Shown here: piece by piece, positions 43,487-51,914 of the stretch
Layout: each line of letters opens with the position of its first letter
How positions within the stretch are numbered: position 1 is the first letter of the stretch
The notes under the pieces: generated by a model
What the model saw: only the letters and a program-made list of their open reading frames with translations
Told to the model about the DNA's origin: nothing
The model's database searches: none
Origin: Patescibacteria group bacterium UBA6805
GTDB lineage: Bacteria; Patescibacteriota; Minisyncoccia; Minisyncoccales; Minisyncoccaceae
Direction: 5' to 3'
NCBI GenBank assembly: GCA_002452735.1
Contig: DKFD01000006.1
Coordinates: 1-64,000, forward strand
Length of the DNA: 64,000 nucleotides
Translations under genes and position numbers: made by a program

Positions 43487-43718
43487 GAATAAAAGACCAG
43501 TTAAAAATAGGGTATTGTCAAAATAATCATTTAATGGGACAATATCCTCAGCACCTTTTAATTATATTATATTTTAATTTTAAACGATGGTTTGGATTGT
43601 ATGGAATAGTATCGACTAGTTCTTTATTATTGCTCTTTTTAGTTCTTTATTATTTAGGTTCTGGCCCTTGGGCTGGAAGTTTGTCTGGTTGTATATAATT
43701 AAATAACAGTTAACCTTT
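43487..43718. other. AT-rich intergenic region with repeats
   Basis: No gene is supported. GGTATTGTC (43513 area) and GACAATATCC (43541 area) form an inverted repeat over about 40 nt, and the 15-mer TAGTTCTTTATTATT occurs at 43617-43631 and 43640-43654. TATAAT at about 43694-43699 may serve the next gene. Confidence 0.5.
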
Positions 43719-44330
43719 ATGAATAAAAAGTTAAAGATATTTTTGGCGGTGATTTTAGTAATCATACTGGCATCTTTCTTAATTTTTAAGGTTGTTGAGT
43801 ACAAAAACGAAAAAGCAGATGAGTTAAACTACCTGTACATTGAAGATTTTACCAAAACAGAAATTGACGGTAAAACAATCTTAGAGAACAAGGACATTGG
43901 TCTTAAATTTACCGTGCCCCAGGGGTGGGAAGCCGGTTCTGCATATTGGGCGAATGTTTCTCTGGTTAGCCCTGATTTTGAGCCGTTAAGAAATGACCCG
44001 ACGGCATCGCCTTGGCCACAAAAGGGGTGTTGGATAGACCTCGTTTTTTCTATAAATTATGCCCATGCGATTGACTACGAATTCATAAACAATTTGATAA
44101 ACTTAAAAGGTTATTTGGAAAGCTATAACGAAGAAGGCAACCGTTATGAAATTATTGAGGTTGATGGTCTGAAGGCAGTTAAGGATAAGGATGAAGGAGA
44201 CTATATGTCTGTTCGAATTCCCTTTAAGAGAAATGGAATATATTCTTTTGAGACTTATTTAATGGGCGAAAACAAAGAGGGGTGCCTTGACGAATTTAAC
44301 GCTTTTCTTAATTCAGTTTATATAAAATAA
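43719..44330 (+). CDS. Membrane-anchored hypothetical protein (203 aa)
   Basis: The protein has an N-terminal membrane helix (about 5-24), then an extracellular alpha/beta domain: EIDGKTILENKDIGLKFTVPQGWEAGSA resembles the start of PsbP/DUF1795-like folds with a VPxGW motif, and EVDGLKAVKDKDEGDYMSVRIPF is a later strand pair. It ends 1 nt before the large lamin-tail protein, so the two probably form an operon. Function unknown. Confidence 0.65.
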   Translation: MNKKLKIFLAVILVIILASFLIFKVVEYKNEKADELNYLYIEDFTKTEIDGKTILENKDIGLKFTVPQGWEAGSAYWANVSLVSPDFEPLRNDPTASPWPQKGCWIDLVFSINYAHAIDYEFINNLINLKGYLESYNEEGNRYEIIEVDGLKAVKDKDEGDYMSVRIPFKRNGIYSFETYLMGENKEGCLDEFNAFLNSVYIK

Positions 44331-44331
44331 A

Positions 44332-47300
44332 ATGAAAATTAAAAATTTTCTCTTTAGTGCGGTATTAGCTTCATCGCTAATCTGCTTTTTGACGATACCT
44401 TCTAAGGTTTCGGCAATAGAATTTAATCTTTTTGGATTTTCAGAAAAAACACCGCAGACTTTTTCTGAATTTGAGGCAAAGAATATATTGAAAAAATTTG
44501 ATGGAATATTATTTAAAAAATGGAGAGACCTCGAAGCTGACGCTTATAGTGACCCGAAAGAAAAAACCACGATAATATTTCTTAGAACGGCTCTTCGGTA
44601 CAATGTTTGGAACTATATTTTTCAGGACCTTCCCATAGAAGTATCAATAAAAGTTGCAAAAGCAGTTGCAGAGATTGCCCGAATAGTAACATCTAACGAC
44701 GTAATGAGTCTGGTGATAGAAAAACTGGAAAAAGAAACAGTCCGGCGTTCCGTGGAATATGCGATGGAACAGCTTTTTAAGAGCGATGTTAAAATTGCTT
44801 TCGGAGCCACGAAGGTAAATTATGACACGGGCAAGGTAAAAGTTGATTCCAACTTGCAATATATAATGGTTTACACTCCCATTGACAAAGAGAAGGGGAA
44901 TATCGTTGTAAGAATATATTCTCCTTATGAATTAGAGCCGCCAATAAGCCATGGTTCAATTGGATTAAGTATCGGCGTGGTGAACGACCTTCCCGAAGGG
45001 GAAAAGATTCCTCCTTTCGTGGTTGAATTTAGGGGAATTATTGGTAAGAAGTATTTTCCTTGGGATTATTGCTGGTACGGAGACCCTTCAATCGCCGTAT
45101 ATTTCCCCGACAACGTTCCCGACTTTGGATTTAGGCCCATCTCTAAATGGGATAAATATGTCGTTAATCCCATAAAAGAAGCGATTGAGAGTGTGACCGG
45201 GTTTTTCGGAAAACTGTTTCCCAAGGGAGAGGTGGTGGAATATTTTCCTTATGAAGAGCAAAGTGAAGAAGTTAAACAAGAGGTACAGGAAATGTCAAAT
45301 AACGTAAACAATTACGTAGAGAATAAAAAAGAAGAAACACAGGAGGAAAACAAGAAAGAGATTAAAGAAACATCTGTTCCCAAAGTACAGCCTCCCGAAA
45401 CACAGAAAGAAAGAAGGGAGTGTATTTTAAGCAATAGCAACCCCAAAAGAAGCTCGGTTTTGATTAATGAGGTCGCCTGGATGGGAAGCAAGAATAGCGC
45501 TAATGATGAATGGGTAGAGTTAAAGAATATCGGTAGCACGGGGGTAAACATCAAAGGCTGGAGCTTTTATGATAAAGATAAGCAGATAAATGTCTTTTTT
45601 GAACAAGATTATATTGTTCCCGCTGGCGGACTTGTGTTGCTGGAAAGAACGGATGACACTTCGGTTCCTTACGTGAAAGCTGATTTCATATATTCCGGGG
45701 CGATTTCCAACAAAGATGAATCTCTTTATTTGTTTGACGCCCAGTGCGTACTTCAGGATTTTGTAGAAGCCAATTCTCAGTGGCCGGCCGGAAAGAGCGA
45801 AGAAAGGCGCACCATGGAAAGAGGGAGTGATTTAAGCTGGCATAGTTATAGTGGCAGCGGATATGCGGATATGTTTGGAACGCCGAAACAGGAAAATAGT
45901 CCTAAAAAAATAGAAGACGAGGGGAGTATCGAAACGGAACAGACCGAAGAAGAAAGCTCTAATAGTAACAGCAATAGCAACAGCAACAACTCGGGCGGTT
46001 TCGGCGGAGACATTGTGGCTTACTGTTCGCAAAGCAATTTAAGCAATCCAATCTTGTCGCCGATAGTAATTAACGAAGTCGCCTGGATGGGAACACAATT
46101 CAGCTCTAGTGACGAGTGGATAGAATTGAAGAATGTTTCAGGAACAGATGTTAATTTGAATAACTGGCAGCTTTTGGATAAAGATAATCAAATCAGGGTT
46201 ATTTTCGACACAAGCGACATTGTCCCCGCCAACGGATTTTATCTTTTAGAAAGAACAGACGATACGTCGGTTCCCAATGTGCCGTTTAATAAGAAATATT
46301 CGGGAGCTTTGTCTGATACCAATGAATCTTTAAGACTTTTTAATTCAAGTTGCGAGTTGGTTGACGAGGTTAAGGCCGAAGAAAATTGGCCAGCCGGAGA
46401 CAAAGAGAACAAAAAGACAATGGAAAGGAATAGCAGCTTAAACGGCTGGCACACCTATTCTTTGTTAACGCCCGATGAAATTAGCGGTCTTTTCGGGACT
46501 CCGAAGAGGGAAAATAGCGAATTAGCAGAAAGCGACCAGCGGCAAGAAGATGAGGAAAAAAACGATAATGTGCAAGAACAAATAGCGTTTGGTCTCGTTG
46601 TGTCCGAAATAGAATTAGGGGATGAAAATGGCTATGAATATGTAGAGATATTTAACCAGTCAGAAGAAGTAATTAATTTGTGTCAGGATGAAAATAATTG
46701 TTATTATCTTTCGTATTTTGCCAATACTTTTGACGACGAAGGAAAGCCGAGGCATGATTGGGACAATCCATACCGCAATTGGCCCCTTCAGGGGCTAATA
46801 ATCAACCCCAATTCTTATCTTTTAATCGGAGACAAAGAGATTACTTCTCACGAGATTGTTTCTTTTCAATTGAGCAATTCCTCGGGTTCTTTGGCTCTAT
46901 TTTCCAATAATCCCGTTTATGCCGGGGAAGAAGAAAAGACCCAGGAAGAAAAGATTGTTTATGCGCAAGCTTTTAAAGTTGACGCTGTTGCTTGGAAGGA
47001 TAAAGCCAATGACTTCGAGCCGACAGTAAGGGAGGGACAATCTTTTATTCTAACCGGAGAAGGAGTTTTGGGCAGGAAATATATAGAAGGTAAATACATA
47101 GACAGTGATAATAATTTTAATGATTTTGAAATGCAAGAAAAGAGCCCTGAAAATAATCCTTCTTATCCTCCCGAAGCGATAAGCGACCTGAGTGTTCGGG
47201 GGGCAGGGAATAGGAGAAACTCGGTTGTTTTGTCTTGGACGTTGCCATTCGACCTGGACACAAACAAAGACAGCCTTGATTATGAAGTTTATTATTCCTT

Positions 47301-48708
47301 AAATCAGGAAATTGACGTAAACAACTTAATCGGAATTGACAGTTATATTGATGTTGAGATTGAGAAAAAAGATGAGGGCGTTTCTGTTTTAATTCCCGAT
47401 CTTTACTACGGTTCTAATTATTTTTTTGCCACGAAGACCAAAGATTCGGAAGGGAATTATTCTTTTCTTTCCAATATAGTTAATTATTCCATCTCTCCCG
47501 CTCAACACATAAAAGCATCGCCCTACCTTGATTACGGCAGAAGGAATAAGAGTTCATTTATTGGTCCTAGTAACGAAAACATTGTAGAAACCACGGTTTT
47601 AATAAAGGGCGAAGACGATAAAGACTGGAACGACGGATTTTCTTCTCCCTTAATAGATGAGAATGGAGATATATATTTTTCGGGAATATTAGATGATAAT
47701 AAGGGCATTTTCGTTTTTAATGATAGTGTTAAAAAGTGGTTTTATGAATGTCCTTCGGGGTGCAATAGGCTTTTCCTGAACAGCGACGGGACCCTTTATG
47801 CTTTTGACGGCCCGGTTCTTATTGCTTTAAGCCCTTCCGGAAAATTAAAATGGCAGGAAGATTTATCGCAAGCTTATGTTTCTGAGATAGTGATTGATTC
47901 AGGCAAGCGACTTTATCTTCTTGGTTCTTCTGGCGGAACACCTTCGCTTTTCGTCTTAAGGGATAATCAAAATACGGTTGGTATAACAACTTTTGGCTTG
48001 GGAGGTAATTATGACCATTTTTCAAACCTGGTTTTAGACGAGCAAAATAATGTTTATTTTCTTGCAGATACCACGCTTTTTAAATTTACTGCTGGAGGAA
48101 AAACAGGGGAGCGAGTCCCTGAGATTGTTTACGACGAAGGTTACGAGGGCGATAAAGATAAATCAGGGCACGTTACTGATTTGGCATTATCTTCACAAGG
48201 AATGCTTTTGTTTAATATATTTGATGGCGGATACGATAAAGACGGCAGGGCTTATAATATTTTCTATGCCTTGAATAAAGACGACATATCATCCGAACCC
48301 TTGTGGACGAAAAAAGATTTTTATTCGGGCCCGATAGGAATTAATGGAGAAGAATTTTTCATGCAGGCGAACCCACCCGGTTCTTACGGTTGGTATCATT
48401 TATATCTTTACGGTATTGATGTTTTGACCGGAGAAACAAAATGGGCCAAACATTGGCAGTCAAACGGATCTCCGCCGTTAAGCGTTTCGGCAATAACTTC
48501 TGACAGCAATAATAATATTTATTTCACTCAAGGCGGAGAGGTTTGGTCTTACAGTCTGGATAATATTTTAGACGAGATTCCACAAAACGACAGGATATTT
48601 TCTGCCCTAGGCGCAAATTCCAACATTTCCGAGCCGGTTGCCATGGGCCAAGGAGTGATGTATGTTTTAGGGGGAAAGACGATAAGTAGGGTAGTTTTTA
48701 ATCCGTAA
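44332..48708 (+). CDS. Giant secreted lamin-tail-domain and beta-propeller protein (1458 aa)
   Basis: Order of parts: signal peptide (about 1-28); a helical then beta N-terminal region (about 35-320); a charged linker rich in Glu, Lys and Asn (about 300-365); lamin-tail domain 1 (about 372-500; INEVAWMGSKNSANDEWVEL); a Ser/Asn-rich linker; lamin-tail domain 2 (about 577-720; INEVAWMGTQFSSSDEWIEL); a third, diverged copy (about 752-880; VVSEIELGDENGYEYVEIFN); FN3-like domain (about 952-1055); and a PQQ-like beta-propeller (about 1090-1455). The first two lamin tails are clearly duplicates. Lamin-tail domains in bacteria occur on secreted proteins and may bind DNA or membranes. Surface adhesion is likely. 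Confidence 0.82.
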   Translation: MKIKNFLFSAVLASSLICFLTIPSKVSAIEFNLFGFSEKTPQTFSEFEAKNILKKFDGILFKKWRDLEADAYSDPKEKTTIIFLRTALRYNVWNYIFQDLPIEVSIKVAKAVAEIARIVTSNDVMSLVIEKLEKETVRRSVEYAMEQLFKSDVKIAFGATKVNYDTGKVKVDSNLQYIMVYTPIDKEKGNIVVRIYSPYELEPPISHGSIGLSIGVVNDLPEGEKIPPFVVEFRGIIGKKYFPWDYCWYGDPSIAVYFPDNVPDFGFRPISKWDKYVVNPIKEAIESVTGFFGKLFPKGEVVEYFPYEEQSEEVKQEVQEMSNNVNNYVENKKEETQEENKKEIKETSVPKVQPPETQKERRECILSNSNPKRSSVLINEVAWMGSKNSANDEWVELKNIGSTGVNIKGWSFYDKDKQINVFFEQDYIVPAGGLVLLERTDDTSVPYVKADFIYSGAISNKDESLYLFDAQCVLQDFVEANSQWPAGKSEERRTMERGSDLSWHSYSGSGYADMFGTPKQENSPKKIEDEGSIETEQTEEESSNSNSNSNSNNSGGFGGDIVAYCSQSNLSNPILSPIVINEVAWMGTQFSSSDEWIELKNVSGTDVNLNNWQLLDKDNQIRVIFDTSDIVPANGFYLLERTDDTSVPNVPFNKKYSGALSDTNESLRLFNSSCELVDEVKAEENWPAGDKENKKTMERNSSLNGWHTYSLLTPDEISGLFGTPKRENSELAESDQRQEDEEKNDNVQEQIAFGLVVSEIELGDENGYEYVEIFNQSEEVINLCQDENNCYYLSYFANTFDDEGKPRHDWDNPYRNWPLQGLIINPNSYLLIGDKEITSHEIVSFQLSNSSGSLALFSNNPVYAGEEEKTQEEKIVYAQAFKVDAVAWKDKANDFEPTVREGQSFILTGEGVLGRKYIEGKYIDSDNNFNDFEMQEKSPENNPSYPPEAISDLSVRGAGNRRNSVVLSWTLPFDLDTNKDSLDYEVYYSLNQEIDVNNLIGIDSYIDVEIEKKDEGVSVLIPDLYYGSNYFFATKTKDSEGNYSFLSNIVNYSISPAQHIKASPYLDYGRRNKSSFIGPSNENIVETTVLIKGEDDKDWNDGFSSPLIDENGDIYFSGILDDNKGIFVFNDSVKKWFYECPSGCNRLFLNSDGTLYAFDGPVLIALSPSGKLKWQEDLSQAYVSEIVIDSGKRLYLLGSSGGTPSLFVLRDNQNTVGITTFGLGGNYDHFSNLVLDEQNNVYFLADTTLFKFTAGGKTGERVPEIVYDEGYEGDKDKSGHVTDLALSSQGMLLFNIFDGGYDKDGRAYNIFYALNKDDISSEPLWTKKDFYSGPIGINGEEFFMQANPPGSYGWYHLYLYGIDVLTGETKWAKHWQSNGSPPLSVSAITSDSNNNIYFTQGGEVWSYSLDNILDEIPQNDRIFSALGANSNISEPVAMGQGVMYVLGGKTISRVVFNP

Positions 48709-48792
48709 AAATTTATACTGAAAACGATATAGTTGATGGTTTTCGGAATTATATAATAAGCGGGAAGGTATTCTTTTTGTGATTTTTTGCTA

Positions 48793-48821
48793 TTGACAAA
48801 ATAGTTTTAAAGAGTTAAAAG
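48793..48821 (+). promoter_or_regulatory. Promoter facing the tRNA-like RNA
   Basis: TTGACA (48793-48798), 17-bp spacer, TAAAAG (48816-48821). No protein gene follows on this strand for 700 nt; the element at 48866 is the obvious product. Confidence 0.65.
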
Positions 48822-48865
48822 ATATATATAGATGAGATGGTTTTAATAAAGATATGGATTTTTGC

Positions 48866-48967
48866 GGGGCTGAAATGCAGAAAATCGGCTCTACTGCGGA
48901 GTACGAGTAGGCCATGGAAATGGCAACGAAAGTACTACGATGAGGGGGCGTCGTCCCTCCAGCTCCA
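48866..48967 (+). ncRNA. Candidate cloverleaf tRNA-like RNA with tmRNA/Ala-type acceptor
   Basis: GGGGCTG (48866-48872) pairs with CAGCTCC (48960-48966), including G3-U70, discriminator A at 48967. Inside are a D-like arm (TGCAG 48876-48880 with CTGCG 48894-48898) and a long central arm (AGTAC 48900-48904 with GTACT 48932-48936) containing GCCAT-GGAA-ATGGC (48911-48924). A 5-nt variable stretch and a T-like arm (GAGGG 48942-48946 with CCCTC 48955-48959) follow. Linkers of 1, 5 and 0 nt match a cloverleaf. The T-loop is not TTCGAAT and there is no 7-nt anticodon loop. It is too short for tmRNA and encodes no ALAA-type tag. Expression is inferred from the promoter. Confidence 0.5.
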
Positions 48968-49390
48968 CAAAAGTTCATATTTTTCAAGATAAGCGTCATC
49001 GACTCTAAACACAGTTACTATAGAAATTTCCCCTTTTTTTTCTTCATTGGTGCACCCCTCAATAGAACAGAGGTATTTTTTGTTTTTCAGTGTTTTTACA
49101 AAGCATAAATCTCCTGTTTTTTCTTTCTTGTTTTTGAAAATGTGATCAGGATATTTTACTATGGTAGGTAAGTTGTCAATTATAAAATCATACAATTCGC
49201 CTGGTTTTTTATCATATATGTGTTTAAGGACTTTTGTTGTAATATATACGGCGCCGGAAGAAAGCCCACAGCCTTTTTGAACCGCTTTTGTCAGATTGCA
49301 TAGCAATATTTTTTTATAAACTACAATAGCTTTGAGATCGGTTCCCTTAATATGGTTTTTATGCAGAGAGTGTAAAGATTCCTGCTTCAT
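48935..49390 (-). CDS. BECR-fold (PBECR-like) nuclease-type protein
   Basis: The 151-residue protein starts MKQESLHSLHKNHIKGTDLKA and contains KHIYDKKPGELYDFIIDNLPTIVKYPDHIFKNKK (by its ends KHIYDKKPGE and PDHIFKNKK), then CFVKTLKNKKYLCSIEG and SIVTVFRVDDAYLEKYELLW. This pattern recalls the barnase-EndoU-colicin-RelE (BECR) nuclease superfamily found in phages and toxins; the call is from memory. Its last 11 codons lie antisense to the 3' end of the tRNA-like RNA. No immunity partner is evident. Confidence 0.5.
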   Translation of the reverse strand: MKQESLHSLHKNHIKGTDLKAIVVYKKILLCNLTKAVQKGCGLSSGAVYITTKVLKHIYDKKPGELYDFIIDNLPTIVKYPDHIFKNKKEKTGDLCFVKTLKNKKYLCSIEGCTNEEKKGEISIVTVFRVDDAYLEKYELLWSWRDDAPSS

Positions 49391-49410
49391 AATGAAAATT
49401 GTTTAATTTC

Positions 49411-49447
49411 TTATATATAAGATAAATCGAACGAGCAACCATGTCAA
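49411..49447 (-). promoter_or_regulatory. Promoter of the BECR gene with palindrome
   Basis: Minus strand TTGACA (49442-49447), 17-bp spacer, TATCTT (49419-49424). CTTATATATAAG (49410-49421) is a 12-bp palindrome overlapping the -10 and start site, suggesting autoregulation. Confidence 0.7.
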
Positions 49448-49497
49448 GTAATTGACTTTAAATCGGCGCAAAAGCATTCCCAATATTTTCGGGGCAT

Positions 49498-49526
49498 TTG
49501 ACTAAAATCTGTTTTTGGTTTATATT
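49498..49526 (+). promoter_or_regulatory. Promoter of secD-secF
   Basis: TTGACT (49498-49503), 17-bp spacer, TATATT (49521-49526), 9 nt before the ATG. Confidence 0.82.
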
Positions 49527-49535
49527 CCAAACAGT

Positions 49536-50963
49536 ATGACCAACAAGCAGATAACGATATCTTTTTTGTTAATATTACTCTTAGGCCTCGTTTCGGCTGT
49601 TTTTTGTTTTCCGCAATACCCCAACGCTTTTATCAAAGATGCGAACAATAAATACAACTGGTCCGTGCCTTTGCTGCCCGAGAAAGAGTTTAAGCTGGGC
49701 CTGGACCTGAGGGGCGGAGTCCACTTGGAATACCGCGCCGATTTGAGCCAGATTCCGGAAGGGGAGAGAGGGACGGTAATGCAGGGACTGAGAGACATTA
49801 TTGAAAGAAGAGTTAACATTTTCGGGGTTACGGAATCAATAGTTCAGATCTACGGGGAGGACAGGATAGCGGTGGAACTGCCGGGCGTGGAGAGCATTGA
49901 GTCGGCCATCAGCTGGATCGGCCAAACTCCTTTATTGGAATTCTTGGAAGAAAAACCATCAGAAGAAATCCAGGCCATAATGGACAAGAGGCAGGAGCTT
50001 GTCGGAAAGACGGCCGAAGAAATACAGCAAGTGGAAAATTGGATATTGGCTTTTGAGTCGCCCTACAATAACACGAATCTTTCAGGCAGGTACTTGAAGA
50101 AAGCCACTCTTTCTTTTGACCAAACGACTTATGCTCCGATTGTCGAACTTCAGTTTGACGACGAGGGAGCGAAGATTTTCGAGGAGATAACCGAAAGAAA
50201 CGTGGGGAAAACCCTGGCCATCTTTTTGGACGGACAATCGATAGTCGATACTACCGGAGATGGCAAGATTGATGCTAACGATTTGTATGCTCCCAGGGTA
50301 AACGAAAAGATTGCCGGAGGCAAAGCAATGATTACCGGAAACATGGACGTTAACGAGGCGAAAACCCTGGTCCAGAGATTGAATCAGGGTGCGTTGCCCG
50401 TTCCGCTGGGCGAGCCCATCGTTCAAAAGAAGATAGGCCCGACCCTGGGTGCGGTTTCTCTGGAAAATACCGTCAAGGCGGGAATAGCCGGAGTTCTGAT
50501 GATTATCATTTTCCTTATTTTAGTCTACCGTTTACCCGGCCTTTTGGCTTCTTTCGCTCTTATTCTGTACATTGTTATTTTATTGGCCCTAATTAAGCTC
50601 GTTCCGGTGACCTTGACCTTGGCCGGTATCGGCGGCTTCATCTTGTCCATCGGCATGGCGGTTGACGCCAACATTTTAATATTTTCCAGAATGAGGGAAG
50701 AGTTAAAACAAGGAAAAGAAATCTTAACAAGCATTGGAGAGGGCCTGAGAAGGGCTTGGCCTTCAATCAGGGACGGAAACTTTACCACCTTAATTGTCGC
50801 TTTCATTCTCTACTTTTTGGGAACCAGCTTTATCAGAGCCTTTGCTTTCGCCCTGATTTTAGGTATTTTTGTCAGTTTGTTTTCAGCGATTGTGGTTACT
50901 AACGTTTTCCTTCAGCTTTTTGCCAAAGGAAGATTGGGAAAGATAAAATTCATTTGGTCATAA
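49536..50963 (+). CDS. secD: Protein translocase subunit SecD
   Basis: SecD uses the proton-motive force with SecF to help proteins leave SecYEG. The 475-residue protein has the family block LGLDLRGGVHLEYRAD after the first membrane helix, the periplasmic P1 region, GAGxALTxxxx-like positions replaced by NQGALPVPL, and five C-terminal helices with SIGMAVDANILIFSRMREE and FALILGIFVSLFSAIVVT. The ATG at 49536 is preferred over an upstream TTG because it begins 9 nt after the -10. Confidence 0.95.
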   Translation: MTNKQITISFLLILLLGLVSAVFCFPQYPNAFIKDANNKYNWSVPLLPEKEFKLGLDLRGGVHLEYRADLSQIPEGERGTVMQGLRDIIERRVNIFGVTESIVQIYGEDRIAVELPGVESIESAISWIGQTPLLEFLEEKPSEEIQAIMDKRQELVGKTAEEIQQVENWILAFESPYNNTNLSGRYLKKATLSFDQTTYAPIVELQFDDEGAKIFEEITERNVGKTLAIFLDGQSIVDTTGDGKIDANDLYAPRVNEKIAGGKAMITGNMDVNEAKTLVQRLNQGALPVPLGEPIVQKKIGPTLGAVSLENTVKAGIAGVLMIIIFLILVYRLPGLLASFALILYIVILLALIKLVPVTLTLAGIGGFILSIGMAVDANILIFSRMREELKQGKEILTSIGEGLRRAWPSIRDGNFTTLIVAFILYFLGTSFIRAFAFALILGIFVSLFSAIVVTNVFLQLFAKGRLGKIKFIWS

Positions 50964-50965
50964 AC

Positions 50966-51880
50966 ATGGATTTCTTAAAATATTCAAAAATATATTTCGC
51001 CATCGCCATCATCATGGTTTTGGGAAGCTTGTTCTCCTTATTTTACTTCGGCTTGAATTTGGGCATTGACTTTGAGGGCGGCAGTTCTTTGAGCATTGAA
51101 TACAAAACAGAAAGGCCCGACGTTTCCAAGATTAAGGAAGCTTTGGCTCAGGTCAAAGACCTGCAGGGCGTTGAGGTCCAGCCGGTTGGCCAGGACGGCG
51201 TTATCGTTAAAATCAATAAAAAAAACATTTCCAGTGAATCCTACGAGAGCATAATCTTGGAGCTGAAAAAAACCGGAGACATTGAGGAATCCTCGGCCGG
51301 CATTGAAACAATCAGCCCTTTGATCGGGAGAGAACTTAAACAAAAAACAATCGTGGTGGTTATTGTTTCTCTTTTAGCCATGCTTCTGTATATCGCTTTT
51401 GCTTTTAGGAATGTTTCCAGGCCGGTCACTTCTTTCCAATACGGTCTTTCTTCAACCTTGATGCTTTTCCACGACGTTGTCATTCCCTTGGGCGTTCTGG
51501 CAATTCTGGGGCGTTTTTACGGCGCCCAATTGACCATTCCGGTGGTAACAGCCCTTTTGACAATCGTCGGTTATTGCATAAACAACAACGTGGTTGTTTT
51601 TGACCGAATCAGGGAGAATCTTTTGAAGAACAGGGCATTGAGTTACGAAGAGATCGTCAACAAGAGCCTGAACGAAACCTTTGCCCGTTGTGTTAATACG
51701 TCCTTAACCGTGCTTTTCGCCCTAGGCGCCCTTTATTATTTCTTCGGCAGCAGCGAAGAGGGATTGAAATACTTTACCCTGACGGCCAGTATCGGAGTTT
51801 TCGTCGGTATTTTTTCTTCGGTATTTCTGGCCAGTCCCTTGTTGGTCTATTGGCTCGGATTCAAGAAGAAAAAGGTTTGA
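50966..51880 (+). CDS. secF: Protein translocase subunit SecF
   Basis: The 304-residue protein starts MDFLKYSKIYFAIAI and has LGIDFEGGSSLSIEYKTE (the SecF GIDFxGG motif), six membrane helices, and TIVGYCINNNVVVFDRIREN with NTSLTVLFALGALYYFFG. It begins 2 nt after secD and ends in TGA. The stop overlaps the -35 of the next gene. Confidence 0.95.
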   Translation: MDFLKYSKIYFAIAIIMVLGSLFSLFYFGLNLGIDFEGGSSLSIEYKTERPDVSKIKEALAQVKDLQGVEVQPVGQDGVIVKINKKNISSESYESIILELKKTGDIEESSAGIETISPLIGRELKQKTIVVVIVSLLAMLLYIAFAFRNVSRPVTSFQYGLSSTLMLFHDVVIPLGVLAILGRFYGAQLTIPVVTALLTIVGYCINNNVVVFDRIRENLLKNRALSYEEIVNKSLNETFARCVNTSLTVLFALGALYYFFGSSEEGLKYFTLTASIGVFVGIFSSVFLASPLLVYWLGFKKKKV

Positions 51881-51904
51881 CAAAAAGCTTAAGAGGTGTT
51901 ATAA
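51876..51904 (+). promoter_or_regulatory. Promoter of the sigma region 4-HARE gene
   Basis: TTGACA (51876-51881), 17-bp spacer, TATAAC (51899-51904), 10 nt before the ATG. Confidence 0.8.
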
Positions 51905-51914
51905 CTATTCTAAT

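Noticed and set aside
48866..48967. tmRNA (ssrA) gene
   Set aside because: The acceptor ends fit, but about 100 nt is far too short, no pseudoknots or resume ORF ending in ALAA-type residues exist, and the T-loop is not canonical. Kept as a tRNA-like candidate instead.
48790..48999. Minus-strand 69-aa frame
   Set aside because: It runs across the tRNA-like element and the end of the BECR gene in another frame and has no start signals.
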